From the NCBI RefSeq assembly GCF_900184995.1, contig NZ_LT860099.1, forward strand, positions 434,001-498,000: a DNA stretch of 64,000 nt. The letters are read 5' to 3'. The position numbers were made by a program, and so were the translations under genes. This DNA is from Konateibacter massiliensis (lineage in GTDB: Bacteria; Bacillota; Clostridia; Lachnospirales; Lachnospiraceae). This document shows positions 52,110 through 60,301 of the stretch, one piece after another (the first letter of the stretch is position 1; each line of letters begins with the position of its first letter). The notes under the pieces are model-generated. The model saw nothing but the letters and a program-made list of their open reading frames with translations. It was not told the DNA's origin and did no database searches.

Positions 52110-53259
52110 TTTTTTGAATTCCTTTCGTAAAAAAATAATTGGATATACTATCGTGAGTGGTACGATTACATTGGCGGTAGAGCTGTTTCTCATTATTGAC
52201 ATGAGAATGCTCGTTGATTTTTTGAGAACCCACGGCTATCGAAGCTATGCGGTCGGAAGAGATGGCATTGTGCCTGAAATCCGCATCGGTATTTTGATTG
52301 TCTGCGGTGTTGTCGTTTTTTTGATGAGCTTTTTTATTATGATGAGCGATATGTTTTCTTATATCAAGGAAATTTCGGATGCCGTGGAGGAAATTTCCGA
52401 CGGAAACCTCTATCTTACAATTGAAGAAAAGGGAAACGATGAATTCGAAAAACTGGCTGGAAATATCAACAAAATGACAAGGGAAGTGCTTGTCATCATG
52501 GATCGGGAGAGGGAGACGGAGAGAAGCAAAAATGAGCTTATCACAAGTGTGGCACATGACCTTAGAACTCCTCTTACTTCCATTACCGGTTATTTAGAGC
52601 TGCTTCGGCGCAATCAGCAGTTGGATGAGGAGACAAGAGAAAAATATATTGAAATTGTCTACAACAAATCAAAGCGTTTGGAAAATCTGATTTATGATCT
52701 GTTTGATTTCACAAAGCTAAATCACGGAAAGATTGCAATAAAGTTAGGTACAATTAATATTGTAAAACTGATAGAGCAATTGCTGGATGAGTTTTATCCA
52801 AGCTTTCAGGAAAATAATCTGGAATACGAATTTGAAACGGAGCAAAAAGACTTTTTTATTGAGGCGGACGGAGATTTGCTTGCCCGATTGTTTGATAATC
52901 TGATCAGCAATGCGATTAAATACGGCTCAGACGGAAAACTGATTAAGGTTCATGTCAAAGAGCGTGCAGATATGGTAAAAATCGAAGTGATAAATTACGG
53001 AAAAGTAATTCCGAGCAATGAGTTAGACAATGTGTTTAAGAAATTTTACCGGGTGGAGCAGTCACGTTCTGAAAATACAGGCGGAACAGGACTGGGGCTT
53101 GCTATTGCAAAGAATGTGGTCGAAATGCACAACGGAACCATTGAGGTGACAAGCAGTTTAAAAGGGACATCTTTTGCTGTCTGTCTTCCGTTTCACTTAA
53201 ATGGGCATGAAAGCTCACGATTTGCTTTATCACAGGAAAGTCCTTCGGATTTTCTGTGA
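52099..53259 (+). CDS. Sensor histidine kinase (VanS-like)
   Basis: 386 residues with a TTG start (52099) preceded by GGGGGTAGG. Membrane helix (about 14-34), a short outer loop of about 30 residues, second helix (about 65-85), HAMP, HisKA with the phospho-His in SVAHDLRTPLTSITGYLELL, and HATPase (NLISNAIKYG, TGGTGLGLAIAKN). The tiny sensor loop suggests sensing at the membrane or through a partner. The downstream ABC-2 system is a plausible target but has its own start region. Confidence 0.92.
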   Translation: MKSNFLNSFRKKIIGYTIVSGTITLAVELFLIIDMRMLVDFLRTHGYRSYAVGRDGIVPEIRIGILIVCGVVVFLMSFFIMMSDMFSYIKEISDAVEEISDGNLYLTIEEKGNDEFEKLAGNINKMTREVLVIMDRERETERSKNELITSVAHDLRTPLTSITGYLELLRRNQQLDEETREKYIEIVYNKSKRLENLIYDLFDFTKLNHGKIAIKLGTINIVKLIEQLLDEFYPSFQENNLEYEFETEQKDFFIEADGDLLARLFDNLISNAIKYGSDGKLIKVHVKERADMVKIEVINYGKVIPSNELDNVFKKFYRVEQSRSENTGGTGLGLAIAKNVVEMHNGTIEVTSSLKGTSFAVCLPFHLNGHESSRFALSQESPSDFL

Positions 53260-53272
53260 TAGAACAAATGGT

Positions 53273-53350
53273 ATGCGCACCTCGCGGAGTGGAAGTAGTT
53301 GCTTTGCAACCCGCTCGGGCGCAAAGTGTAAGCAGAGCTCACACTTTTTT
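53273..53350 (+). repeat. Dispersed intergenic repeat, copy 2, with terminator
   Basis: ATGCGCACCTCGCGGAGTGG, then TTGCTTTGCAACCCGCTCGG, ending in a hairpin AAAGTGTAAGC/GCTCACACTTT (53323-53347) with a T-run, so it can end the kinase transcript. Confidence 0.8.
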
Positions 53351-53380
53351 AAAATATGACATAAATGGAGAGGGTAGAGA

Positions 53381-55552
53381 ATGAAATACGCAAAGATAAA
53401 CAGGAACATAAACAGGGCAGTTTTTTCTGCTTTCATATGTATTTTTTTGGCGGCGTACCCGGCTTTGCCGGCAAAGGCTGCGGACAACGTATCCATTGAG
53501 CTTACCTACGGCTATAACAGTATTGCAAAATCAGATTCAAACACGCCGATTACTATTTCAGTGACAAATGAAGGAGAAGAAATCAAAGGAAGAGTGCAGG
53601 TTCTTCTTTATTCTCTCACCTCCTCCAATTCTCTTGTCGATACGGTGTTTTCCAACGGCTATAAGGAAAAAAATTATATGTATGAGGAGGAGGCAGATAT
53701 TGCCGCCGGTACAATTAAGGATATTTCTATGGTCGTTCCTTTTATGAATCAGGTCAACCGATTGAAAGTTCTGCTTTATGATGAGTATAACAATGTGATT
53801 GCTTCCAAAGATATTATGATTGAGGTAGATAATTATTACTATTATATATACACGGGTATTTTGACGGATGTAGAAGAGATAAGGAGCTATTTTGAAAACA
53901 CGGCACTTTATCAGTATAATGATTATACCCTGCGGGCAGTTCTCTTAGAGGATGAAGATATTCCATCTAAAACATACGGGCTAGACACCTTTAATGTGCT
54001 TATCACAGATGATGAGCATTTAGACATGCTTACTAAGGAACAGCGGGAGGTCATCTACAATTGGATTAAAAACGGCGGTTATCTCGTGAATTTAAGCAAA
54101 ACCGGCGTTCCTTCCGAGGTTTCATGGGAAAATCTGATACCGGATGCCCAGTTGAAAAAGATGAATTATTCCTATCCAAGCTATTCAAACTGGTCAATTA
54201 CCTATGCGCTGAGTAACGTGTTTATGGGAAAGCTGCCGAGTTTTGGCGTGTATGTAATTGTATTAATTTTATATCTTATTTTAATTGGACCTTTTCTTTA
54301 TATTGTTTTGAAAAAGCTGAACAAAAGGAAATATTTCTGGATGTGTGAGATTGCAGGCTCGCTTTTGTTTATGACGATTATTATCGCACTCGGAAGCAGT
54401 ACGAGATTAAAGGCGCCGTTTATCAACTATTTTAAAATTGTTACATACAACGATAACACGGTAGATAACAGCGTTTATTTTAATATCAGGGCACCTTATA
54501 ACAACGGTTACAAACTCTATGTAGACAAAGATTACTCCATAAAGCCGCTCTATGATTATACCTATTACAGTGATCCGAAAAAATCTGTGAAGGTCGAGAA
54601 CTATAATGTCGGCATTACAAAGGGTGAGAATGAGAGCACGATAACGGTTCAAAATGATGTGGCTTTTACAAAAGAGACCTTTTATGCAGAGAAAACAGAG
54701 CATATTGAAGGGGAAAGTCTTGTCAAAGTAGATATGAATGTGTTTGAGGATAAGGTGAGCGGAAGCGTTACAAACGGACTTGATTCTGTGATCGAAAATG
54801 CTGCGATCATTATATATAACAAGATTATTTTTCTGGATACGATTCCTGCTGGCTCGACAATCGACTTGGGAGAGATGAGTGTATATACCTACAATCCCAA
54901 ATTTAAATACGGATTGACAAATGAAATTACGGGAGTCGAAATGGATAAAAAAGGCTTTATCAAGGACGGCTATACGCTGCAAAACCAGAAGAAAGCAATC
55001 CTGGATTTTTATTTGGAAAAGAATTTTGGCGTATATACGAAATGTGCTTATTTAATCGGCTTTACAGCCGATCGAAATCAATTGGATATACAGCTTGATT
55101 CCTCCTATGATGCTTACGGCATGACGATGGTGGAGGTTCCGGTCAAGATAAATTATACAAGTGACGGATATCTTTATACGACCTATGTCCCGATTAAAAA
55201 CGAGGAATACAGCTCCTCCGGCGATATCATGTACACGGATGAAATGATATTGACCTACAATCTTGGAAGGGATTTATCCGATATCAGTCTTTATTTCCAT
55301 GATTTAAGCTATTATGATGAAGAGTATTACAAGAATTTTACGGGAAACGTATACTTTTATAATAGAAACAGCGGTCTGTATGACCCGTTTGAGCTATCGG
55401 AAAAAAAGCTTACGGAGAGTGAATTAAAGCCTTATTTAAATGAAGGAAATGAAATTATCATCAAATACGTGGAGCCGTTTGACAAAGAAGGAAAACAAGC
55501 ATTGCTGCCTTCCTTATCCACGACAGGGAGGGTAAATAATGCTAAAAATTGA
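53381..55552 (+). CDS. Large exported membrane protein of an ABC-2 system
   Basis: 723 residues. Signal peptide (1-34, ending AKAAD); an outer region with beta-sandwich character (about 35-280); two membrane helices (about 283-305, YVIVLILYLILIGPFLYIVL, and about 318-338); then a large second region (340-723) rich in Tyr and Asn without Cys. I cannot name a family, but this gene-order type (large exported protein, ATPase, ABC-2 permease) is seen in Gram-positive systems related to gliding/Gld-type transporters. It overlaps the ATPase gene by 14 bases, so they are made together. Confidence 0.75.
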   Translation: MKYAKINRNINRAVFSAFICIFLAAYPALPAKAADNVSIELTYGYNSIAKSDSNTPITISVTNEGEEIKGRVQVLLYSLTSSNSLVDTVFSNGYKEKNYMYEEEADIAAGTIKDISMVVPFMNQVNRLKVLLYDEYNNVIASKDIMIEVDNYYYYIYTGILTDVEEIRSYFENTALYQYNDYTLRAVLLEDEDIPSKTYGLDTFNVLITDDEHLDMLTKEQREVIYNWIKNGGYLVNLSKTGVPSEVSWENLIPDAQLKKMNYSYPSYSNWSITYALSNVFMGKLPSFGVYVIVLILYLILIGPFLYIVLKKLNKRKYFWMCEIAGSLLFMTIIIALGSSTRLKAPFINYFKIVTYNDNTVDNSVYFNIRAPYNNGYKLYVDKDYSIKPLYDYTYYSDPKKSVKVENYNVGITKGENESTITVQNDVAFTKETFYAEKTEHIEGESLVKVDMNVFEDKVSGSVTNGLDSVIENAAIIIYNKIIFLDTIPAGSTIDLGEMSVYTYNPKFKYGLTNEITGVEMDKKGFIKDGYTLQNQKKAILDFYLEKNFGVYTKCAYLIGFTADRNQLDIQLDSSYDAYGMTMVEVPVKINYTSDGYLYTTYVPIKNEEYSSSGDIMYTDEMILTYNLGRDLSDISLYFHDLSYYDEEYYKNFTGNVYFYNRNSGLYDPFELSEKKLTESELKPYLNEGNEIIIKYVEPFDKEGKQALLPSLSTTGRVNNAKN

Positions 55553-56471
55553 AAATCTCTCAAAATCCTACGGAAAATTTAAGGCGGTGGAAGACTTTAA
55601 CCTTTCCATAAACGAAGGGGAAATCTACGGTTTTGTAGGTCCAAACGGAGCCGGAAAGACAACGATTATGAAGATTATGTCAGGTCTTTTGGCGGCGGAC
55701 TCCGGTACGATTACCTTTGGAGAAGAAAACATTCTTAAAGATACGACAAAGCTGAAAAAGACAATCGGCTACATGCCGGATTTCTTTGGGGTCTATGACA
55801 ACTTGACCGTGATGGAATATCTTCAGTTTTACAGCTCTGCCTATGGAATAACGGATGATGTTGCGATTGCAAGGGCAAAAGAGCTTTTGGAACTCGTAGA
55901 TTTGCAGGAAAAGGCGGATGATTACGTGGACGGATTGTCAAGGGGAATGAAGCAGAGACTTTGCCTTGCCCGTACACTCGTGCATAATCCGGATATACTA
56001 ATCCTGGATGAGCCGGCTTCCGGACTGGACCCGCATACGAGACATCAGCTTAAATTTATACTGAAGCACTTGAGTGAGACCGGAAAAACAATTATTATCA
56101 GCTCCCATATTCTGACGGAGCTGTCAGAGATGTGCCAGAGCATCTGTATCATGGAGAAGGGCAAGGCGATCATGAGCGGGAATATTGAAGAAATTTTATT
56201 CCAGGTGGATTCCTCCAACCCGCTTTTGATACATGTGATAAGCGATATCAATGAGGCAGTTGCCATTTTAAAGAAAAACAAATATGTGCGAACTGTATCG
56301 GTTGACGGTAACAATATTATGTTAACTTTTATCGGAAGAAAAGAAGATGAAGCAAAGCTTTTGAAGGATTTGATTGAACACAATGTACTTGTCGTAGCAT
56401 TTCGAAGGGAACAGAGTAATCTGGAATCCTTGTTTTTGAAAATTATTGAAAAAGGAAGTGATTTTGAGTGA
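55539..56471 (+). CDS. ABC transporter ATP-binding protein
   Basis: 310 residues. Walker A GPNGAGKTT, signature LSRGMKQRLCLARTL, Walker B ILILDEPASGLDP, H-loop ISSHILTEL. C-terminal extension of about 85 residues after the ATPase core, as in NatA/CcmA-type exporters. It overlaps the permease start by four bases (GTGA). Confidence 0.94.
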   Translation: MLKIENLSKSYGKFKAVEDFNLSINEGEIYGFVGPNGAGKTTIMKIMSGLLAADSGTITFGEENILKDTTKLKKTIGYMPDFFGVYDNLTVMEYLQFYSSAYGITDDVAIARAKELLELVDLQEKADDYVDGLSRGMKQRLCLARTLVHNPDILILDEPASGLDPHTRHQLKFILKHLSETGKTIIISSHILTELSEMCQSICIMEKGKAIMSGNIEEILFQVDSSNPLLIHVISDINEAVAILKKNKYVRTVSVDGNNIMLTFIGRKEDEAKLLKDLIEHNVLVVAFRREQSNLESLFLKIIEKGSDFE

Positions 56472-57361
56472 AATTGAATCCGGTTTTTGAAAAAGAACTT
56501 CGCATGTTTGAGAGAACAATTAAATTATCTTGGGTTATACTGGTGTATAATTTAATTCTTGCGGTTGTCGCGATGATAATCTTTTATGAAATGCTATATA
56601 CATCCGGTTATACAGGTTCTGTCGAATACACAAATATGATTCAGATTTATATCATTATGGCATATATTCAGTTTGGAATGCTGCTACTTATTATTCCGGG
56701 GCTGACTGCCGGTGCAATTTCCGGTGAACGGGAGAGGCAGACACTTGATATTTTGCTCTCCACGCAGATGAAGCCCTGGCAGATTATTGTGGGAAAATTG
56801 CAAAGTTCCTTAAGTATTGTACTTTTGCTTGCATTTACAAGTCTGCCTGTTGTATCGATTGTGTTTGTGTTTGGCGGTATCAAGCTGGTGGATTTGGGGA
56901 TTTTGATTGTGCTTCTTTTGGTGGAGGCGATTTTTATAGGAACGGTAGGGCTGCTTTATTCAGCTTTGTTTAAAAAAACGACAACGGCGACCGTCATGAC
57001 CTACGGAACACTTATTTTTATGTTTATCGGAACATACCTTGCCGTGCAGGGTTATTATTCCATTGAGCAGGCGAGAAACTTAGGCGTGGAAGGTGCTGTA
57101 TCAGACATTCAGGGGTTCGTTTATATTTTACTGATCAATCCGGTTGTTACATTCTCCGGTTTAATCAGCGGACAGGCAGGCAATGCGGACGGAATTTTGT
57201 CCATCTGCAATAAGTTTGGAAATTATGATAATGATTTGATTGTAAAATACTGGATTGGAATCAGCATGGTAATTCAGCTTGTGCTATCCGGTCTGTTCAT
57301 CGCAATAGCGCAAGCCAAAATTAATCCGTTGAGAGAGCATAAGATTTTTAAAAAAATATAA
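56468..57361 (+). CDS. ABC-2 type permease
   Basis: 297 residues, six membrane helices, GTG start. Includes the cytosolic coupling segment GAISGERERQTLDILLSTQMKPWQ between helices 2 and 3, typical of ABC-2 permeases. Forms the transporter with the preceding ATPase and the large exported protein. Substrate unknown. Confidence 0.9.
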   Translation: MKLNPVFEKELRMFERTIKLSWVILVYNLILAVVAMIIFYEMLYTSGYTGSVEYTNMIQIYIIMAYIQFGMLLLIIPGLTAGAISGERERQTLDILLSTQMKPWQIIVGKLQSSLSIVLLLAFTSLPVVSIVFVFGGIKLVDLGILIVLLLVEAIFIGTVGLLYSALFKKTTTATVMTYGTLIFMFIGTYLAVQGYYSIEQARNLGVEGAVSDIQGFVYILLINPVVTFSGLISGQAGNADGILSICNKFGNYDNDLIVKYWIGISMVIQLVLSGLFIAIAQAKINPLREHKIFKKI

Positions 57362-57440
57362 GGTGAGCATCTTGGCACAAAGTGCCTTTTGCGCCGAATG
57401 CAGCCACGCAGTGACATCTTCCGCTTGCATTCGTGCGCAT
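57361..57440 (-). repeat. Dispersed intergenic repeat, copy 5 (inverted)
   Basis: Contains GGCACAAAGTGCC hairpin sequence and GCGCCGAATGCAG-CATCTTCC-CTTGC, matching copy 4. Lies right after the permease stop. Confidence 0.6.
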
Positions 57441-57445
57441 GATAT

Positions 57446-57489
57446 TCTACTATGATAGGAAATTACTTCGAATTTCCTATCATAGTAGA
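57446..57489. terminator. 19-bp perfect hairpin between converging genes
   Basis: TCTACTATGATAGGAAATT (57446-57464) and its exact complement (57471-57489), six-base loop. It overlaps the stop of the PHP gene. T-runs are absent, so termination is inferred from position. Confidence 0.6.
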
Positions 57490-58316
57490 GAAAAGGGAAA
57501 TAAAAGGGAAGATGGAATGCGCAGATTTCCCTTTCCGACGCCAAGGTCTATGTCAGGCTTGTTGCTGCCGTGAAAATCAGAGCCTCCCGTGACCTTTAAA
57601 TTATATTTTTTTGCAAGGGAGAGCATGTTTTTTTCATCGTCGTCTTTGTTTAAGGAATAGATGGCCTCTATTCCTACAAGTCCTGCCTTTTTGAGAAAAA
57701 TAATCAATTCCTCCAGCTCCTCCATTGAAAAACGGTACAGAAGAGGATGGGCAAGAACAGAAATACCCTTAGCGTTTGATATAATTTCAAGCGCTTTTTC
57801 CGGCGGAATTTTTACCTTCGGAATATAACAGCAGCAGCCCTTGTTTAAATATTTTTCGAACCCCTCACTCAAGGAAGAAATATAGCCCTTATCAAATAAA
57901 TATCGGGCAAAATGTGCTCTTGTGATTACCGTATCGCCGAATTTTTCCTCCATTCTTTTTAGAGAAATGTCAAAACCTTGCAGAAAAAGCAGCTCACACA
58001 TCTTTTCATTTCGCTGTTTTCTCAGATTGTTTAGCTCATTTAGTTGATTTATAAGAGCTTCGCTAGTATAATCAATAAATAGTCCTAAAATATGAACATC
58101 GCGTCCCTTGTAGGAGGTTGACAGCTCTACGCCGGGAATTACCTGAAGTTTTGAGCCTGCCGCGGCATCAATGGCTTCTTTGACACCGGCAACGGTATCG
58201 TGGTCTGTCAGCGCGAAGGCGGATAATTGTTTTTTTGTGGCATAGTCCACCAGCTCTTTTGGCGTATAGGTGCCGTCAGAAGCGTTAGAATGGACATGCA
58301 AATCAATATATGACAT
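57480..58316 (-). CDS. PHP-domain phosphoesterase (TrpH/RNase AM-like)
   Basis: 278 residues. The four metal-binding PHP motifs are visible: DLHVHSNASDG at the N-terminus, ALTDHDTVAG, PGVELS, and GGSDFHG near the C-terminus. Family members include 5'-3' exonucleases on small RNAs (RNase AM) and 3',5'-bisphosphate nucleotidases. I prefer ATG 58316 because GAAAGGAA lies upstream; an in-frame ATG six codons earlier is the alternative. Monocistronic. Confidence 0.9.
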   Translation of the reverse strand: MSYIDLHVHSNASDGTYTPKELVDYATKKQLSAFALTDHDTVAGVKEAIDAAAGSKLQVIPGVELSTSYKGRDVHILGLFIDYTSEALINQLNELNNLRKQRNEKMCELLFLQGFDISLKRMEEKFGDTVITRAHFARYLFDKGYISSLSEGFEKYLNKGCCCYIPKVKIPPEKALEIISNAKGISVLAHPLLYRFSMEELEELIIFLKKAGLVGIEAIYSLNKDDDEKNMLSLAKKYNLKVTGGSDFHGSNKPDIDLGVGKGNLRIPSSLLFPFSLL

Positions 58317-58350
58317 AAAAATGATTCCTTTCATTATGGATTATATTTTT

Positions 58351-58428
58351 ATGCGTACCTCGCAGAGTGGAAGTTGTTGCTTCCGGGCTCGCTCGGGCGC
58401 AAAAAGTGAGCAACGCTCACATTTTTTA
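58351..58428 (+). repeat. Dispersed intergenic repeat, copy 3, with hairpin
   Basis: ATGCGTACCTCGCAGAGTGG, then a GCTCGGGCGC core and a hairpin GTGAGC/GCTCAC (58405-58420) with T-runs on both sides, so it can stop transcription both ways. It sits between the divergent PHP and rex genes. Confidence 0.75.
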
Positions 58429-58475
58429 CTACAATTAGATTATAACACGATAAAATACAAAAAACTTTATGGAAA

Positions 58476-58493
58476 TTGTTAGAATAATAACAA
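58476..58493 (+). promoter_or_regulatory. Rex operator
   Basis: TTGTTA-N6-TAACAA, a perfect dyad that matches the clostridial Rex consensus TTGTTAANNNNTTAACAA in its outer bases. It lies five bases before the -35 of rex, implying autoregulation. Confidence 0.8.
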
Positions 58494-58497
58494 AAGA

Positions 58498-58526
58498 TTG
58501 ACATCTTTTTATCACTTCTATATAAT
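58498..58526 (+). promoter_or_regulatory. Consensus sigma-A promoter of rex
   Basis: Perfect TTGACA (58498-58503), 17-base spacer, perfect TATAAT (58521-58526). Confidence 0.9.
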
Positions 58527-58565
58527 AAAAGTATGTTTGTATATGTTAGATAGGAGGAAGAACCC

Positions 58566-59216
58566 GTGGAAGAAAAAGAGATTTCAAAAGCGGTCATTAA
58601 AAGATTGCCTAGATATTACAGATATTTGGGTGAACTATTAGAAAGCGGAGTGGAGAGAATATCTTCGAATGAATTAAGTTCAAAGATGAAGGTTACGGCT
58701 TCACAGATAAGACAGGATTTAAATAATTTTGGTGGCTTTGGCCAGCAAGGCTATGGATATAATGTAAAGCACCTTCATACGGAGATTGGTAAAATCTTAG
58801 GCGTGGATAAAAACCACAATGTCATCATCATCGGTGCAGGTAATTTAGGACAGGCGATTGCCAATTACGGCGCATTCGAGAAGAGAGGTTTTATCATCAA
58901 GGGCATCTTTGATGTAAATCCAAGACTTCAGGGCGTTACGGTGAGAGGCATTGAAATACGTATGGTTGATGAGCTGGAGCAGTTTGTCAAGGAAAATGAT
59001 ATTCAGATAGCTGCCCTCACTATCCCGAAGATGAAGGCTCCGGAGATGGCTGAACTGTTAGTAAAATGCGGAGTGAAGGCTATTTGGAATTTTGCACATA
59101 CCGACTTAAATCTTCCTGAAGATGTGCTGATTGAGAATGTACATTTGTCAGAGAGTTTGATGAGACTGTCTTATAACATCACCCGTTATGAGAAGGAGCA
59201 TCCAAACGGTAAATAG
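58566..59216 (+). CDS. rex: Redox-sensing transcriptional repressor Rex
   Basis: 216 residues, GTG start after AGGAGG. N-terminal winged helix (about 1-80; PRYYRYLGELLESGVERISS, TASQIRQDLNNFGGFGQQG) and a Rossmann NADH-binding domain with IIIGAGNLGQAIANY. Rex leaves its operators when the NADH/NAD ratio rises; in clostridia it controls fermentation genes. It may be cotranscribed with the coiled-coil gene, acpS, nnr and alr downstream. Confidence 0.96.
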   Translation: MEEKEISKAVIKRLPRYYRYLGELLESGVERISSNELSSKMKVTASQIRQDLNNFGGFGQQGYGYNVKHLHTEIGKILGVDKNHNVIIIGAGNLGQAIANYGAFEKRGFIIKGIFDVNPRLQGVTVRGIEIRMVDELEQFVKENDIQIAALTIPKMKAPEMAELLVKCGVKAIWNFAHTDLNLPEDVLIENVHLSESLMRLSYNITRYEKEHPNGK

Positions 59217-59252
59217 GCAAGAAAACCGTTTTGTTTAACATCAGATAAAGAA

Positions 59253-59897
59253 GTGAGGATATTTGGAGTGAAGGATAGGGAGAGAAACTTAGAGAAATTT
59301 GAGGAGGCCTTGAAGGGTAAAAAAGTACCTCTTGTCACATTGGATAATAAATGGTACGAGCTATTCGACAAGGAGTTGAGAACCTTCACAATGACAAGCT
59401 TGGAGAAAAAGTTAAATAAACTGATTCGGCGTCAGGGACAGCTTTATAATGAGCTCAAGGAAATGGAAAGCGCCAAAAAAACCTTGATGGATAAAATATT
59501 GGAAAATATGGATCCGAATGAGGACGAGAGTATCAGTGATTTAAAAAACAAAAAGCTAGATGCAAGCCAGAAGCTGATTAAAGATTTAAATAACAAAATA
59601 ACAAGCGGTGAACAAGAACTGGAACAACTGCCCATTGAAATTGATATGGTGAACCGGACACTTTTAATAGAAGGAATGAGAGTTTGCTACAATGCGATGA
59701 AGGAAGATAAAAAGCACATTGAAGCAATTGATGCATGGATAGAGGATGTTCGGGAAAAGCTAAAAGAAAATGTGGGAATGAAGCAGGATATCAAGGATGA
59801 AATAAATCGAATCTATTCTTATATGCATGACATTTTAGGCTTTGAGGTTTTGAATGTTTTTGATTTATATCACGAAGAGGCTCCGACAGAAGAATGA
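59253..59897 (+). CDS. Coiled-coil protein, function unknown
   Basis: 214 residues, highly charged. A short globular start (FGVKDRERNLEKFEEAL, VPLVTLDNKWYELF) leads to long helical heptads (about 50-185). No signal or membrane segment. The start is uncertain: GTG 59253 or GTG 59268, the latter having GAGG nine bases ahead. It overlaps acpS by four bases, so the two are probably coexpressed. I do not recognise the family. Confidence 0.75.
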   Translation: MRIFGVKDRERNLEKFEEALKGKKVPLVTLDNKWYELFDKELRTFTMTSLEKKLNKLIRRQGQLYNELKEMESAKKTLMDKILENMDPNEDESISDLKNKKLDASQKLIKDLNNKITSGEQELEQLPIEIDMVNRTLLIEGMRVCYNAMKEDKKHIEAIDAWIEDVREKLKENVGMKQDIKDEINRIYSYMHDILGFEVLNVFDLYHEEAPTEE

Positions 59898-60256
59898 TAA
59901 TAGGAATCGGAACAGATATAATAGAAGTGCAACGCATAAAGAAAGCCTGTGAAAAAGAGGCTTTCTTTATGCGTTGTTTTACAGAGAGGGAAAGAGAGTT
60001 AATCGGAGACAATGGCGTGCGTGCCGCCGGTAATTTTGCGGTAAAGGAAGCAGTAGCAAAGGTGTTTGGTACAGGCTTTCGCGGCTTTAAGCTGACAGAT
60101 ATTGAGGTTTTGCGCGACGAGCTTGGAAAACCTTATGTAAACCTTTACGGCAATGCGTCAAAGCTTGCAAAAAAGCAGGGGATTAACAAACTTCATATCA
60201 GTATTTCCAACACAAAGGATTATGCAATTGCATATGTCATTGGGGAAGCGCTATAA
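59894..60256 (+). CDS. acpS: Holo-[acyl-carrier-protein] synthase
   Basis: 120 residues. Transfers phosphopantetheine from CoA to ACP. The signature IGIGTDIIEVQRIKKAC, then FTERERELI and NFAVKEAVAKVFGTG with the metal-site Glu are clear. It overlaps the coiled-coil gene and precedes nnrE/nnrD, the usual acpS-nnr-alr order of Firmicutes. Confidence 0.96.
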   Translation: MIIGIGTDIIEVQRIKKACEKEAFFMRCFTERERELIGDNGVRAAGNFAVKEAVAKVFGTGFRGFKLTDIEVLRDELGKPYVNLYGNASKLAKKQGINKLHISISNTKDYAIAYVIGEAL

Positions 60257-60301
60257 CTGCAAAGGCTGAACAATGCCGGAGAATCAGAAGGAGGTATTTG
60301 A

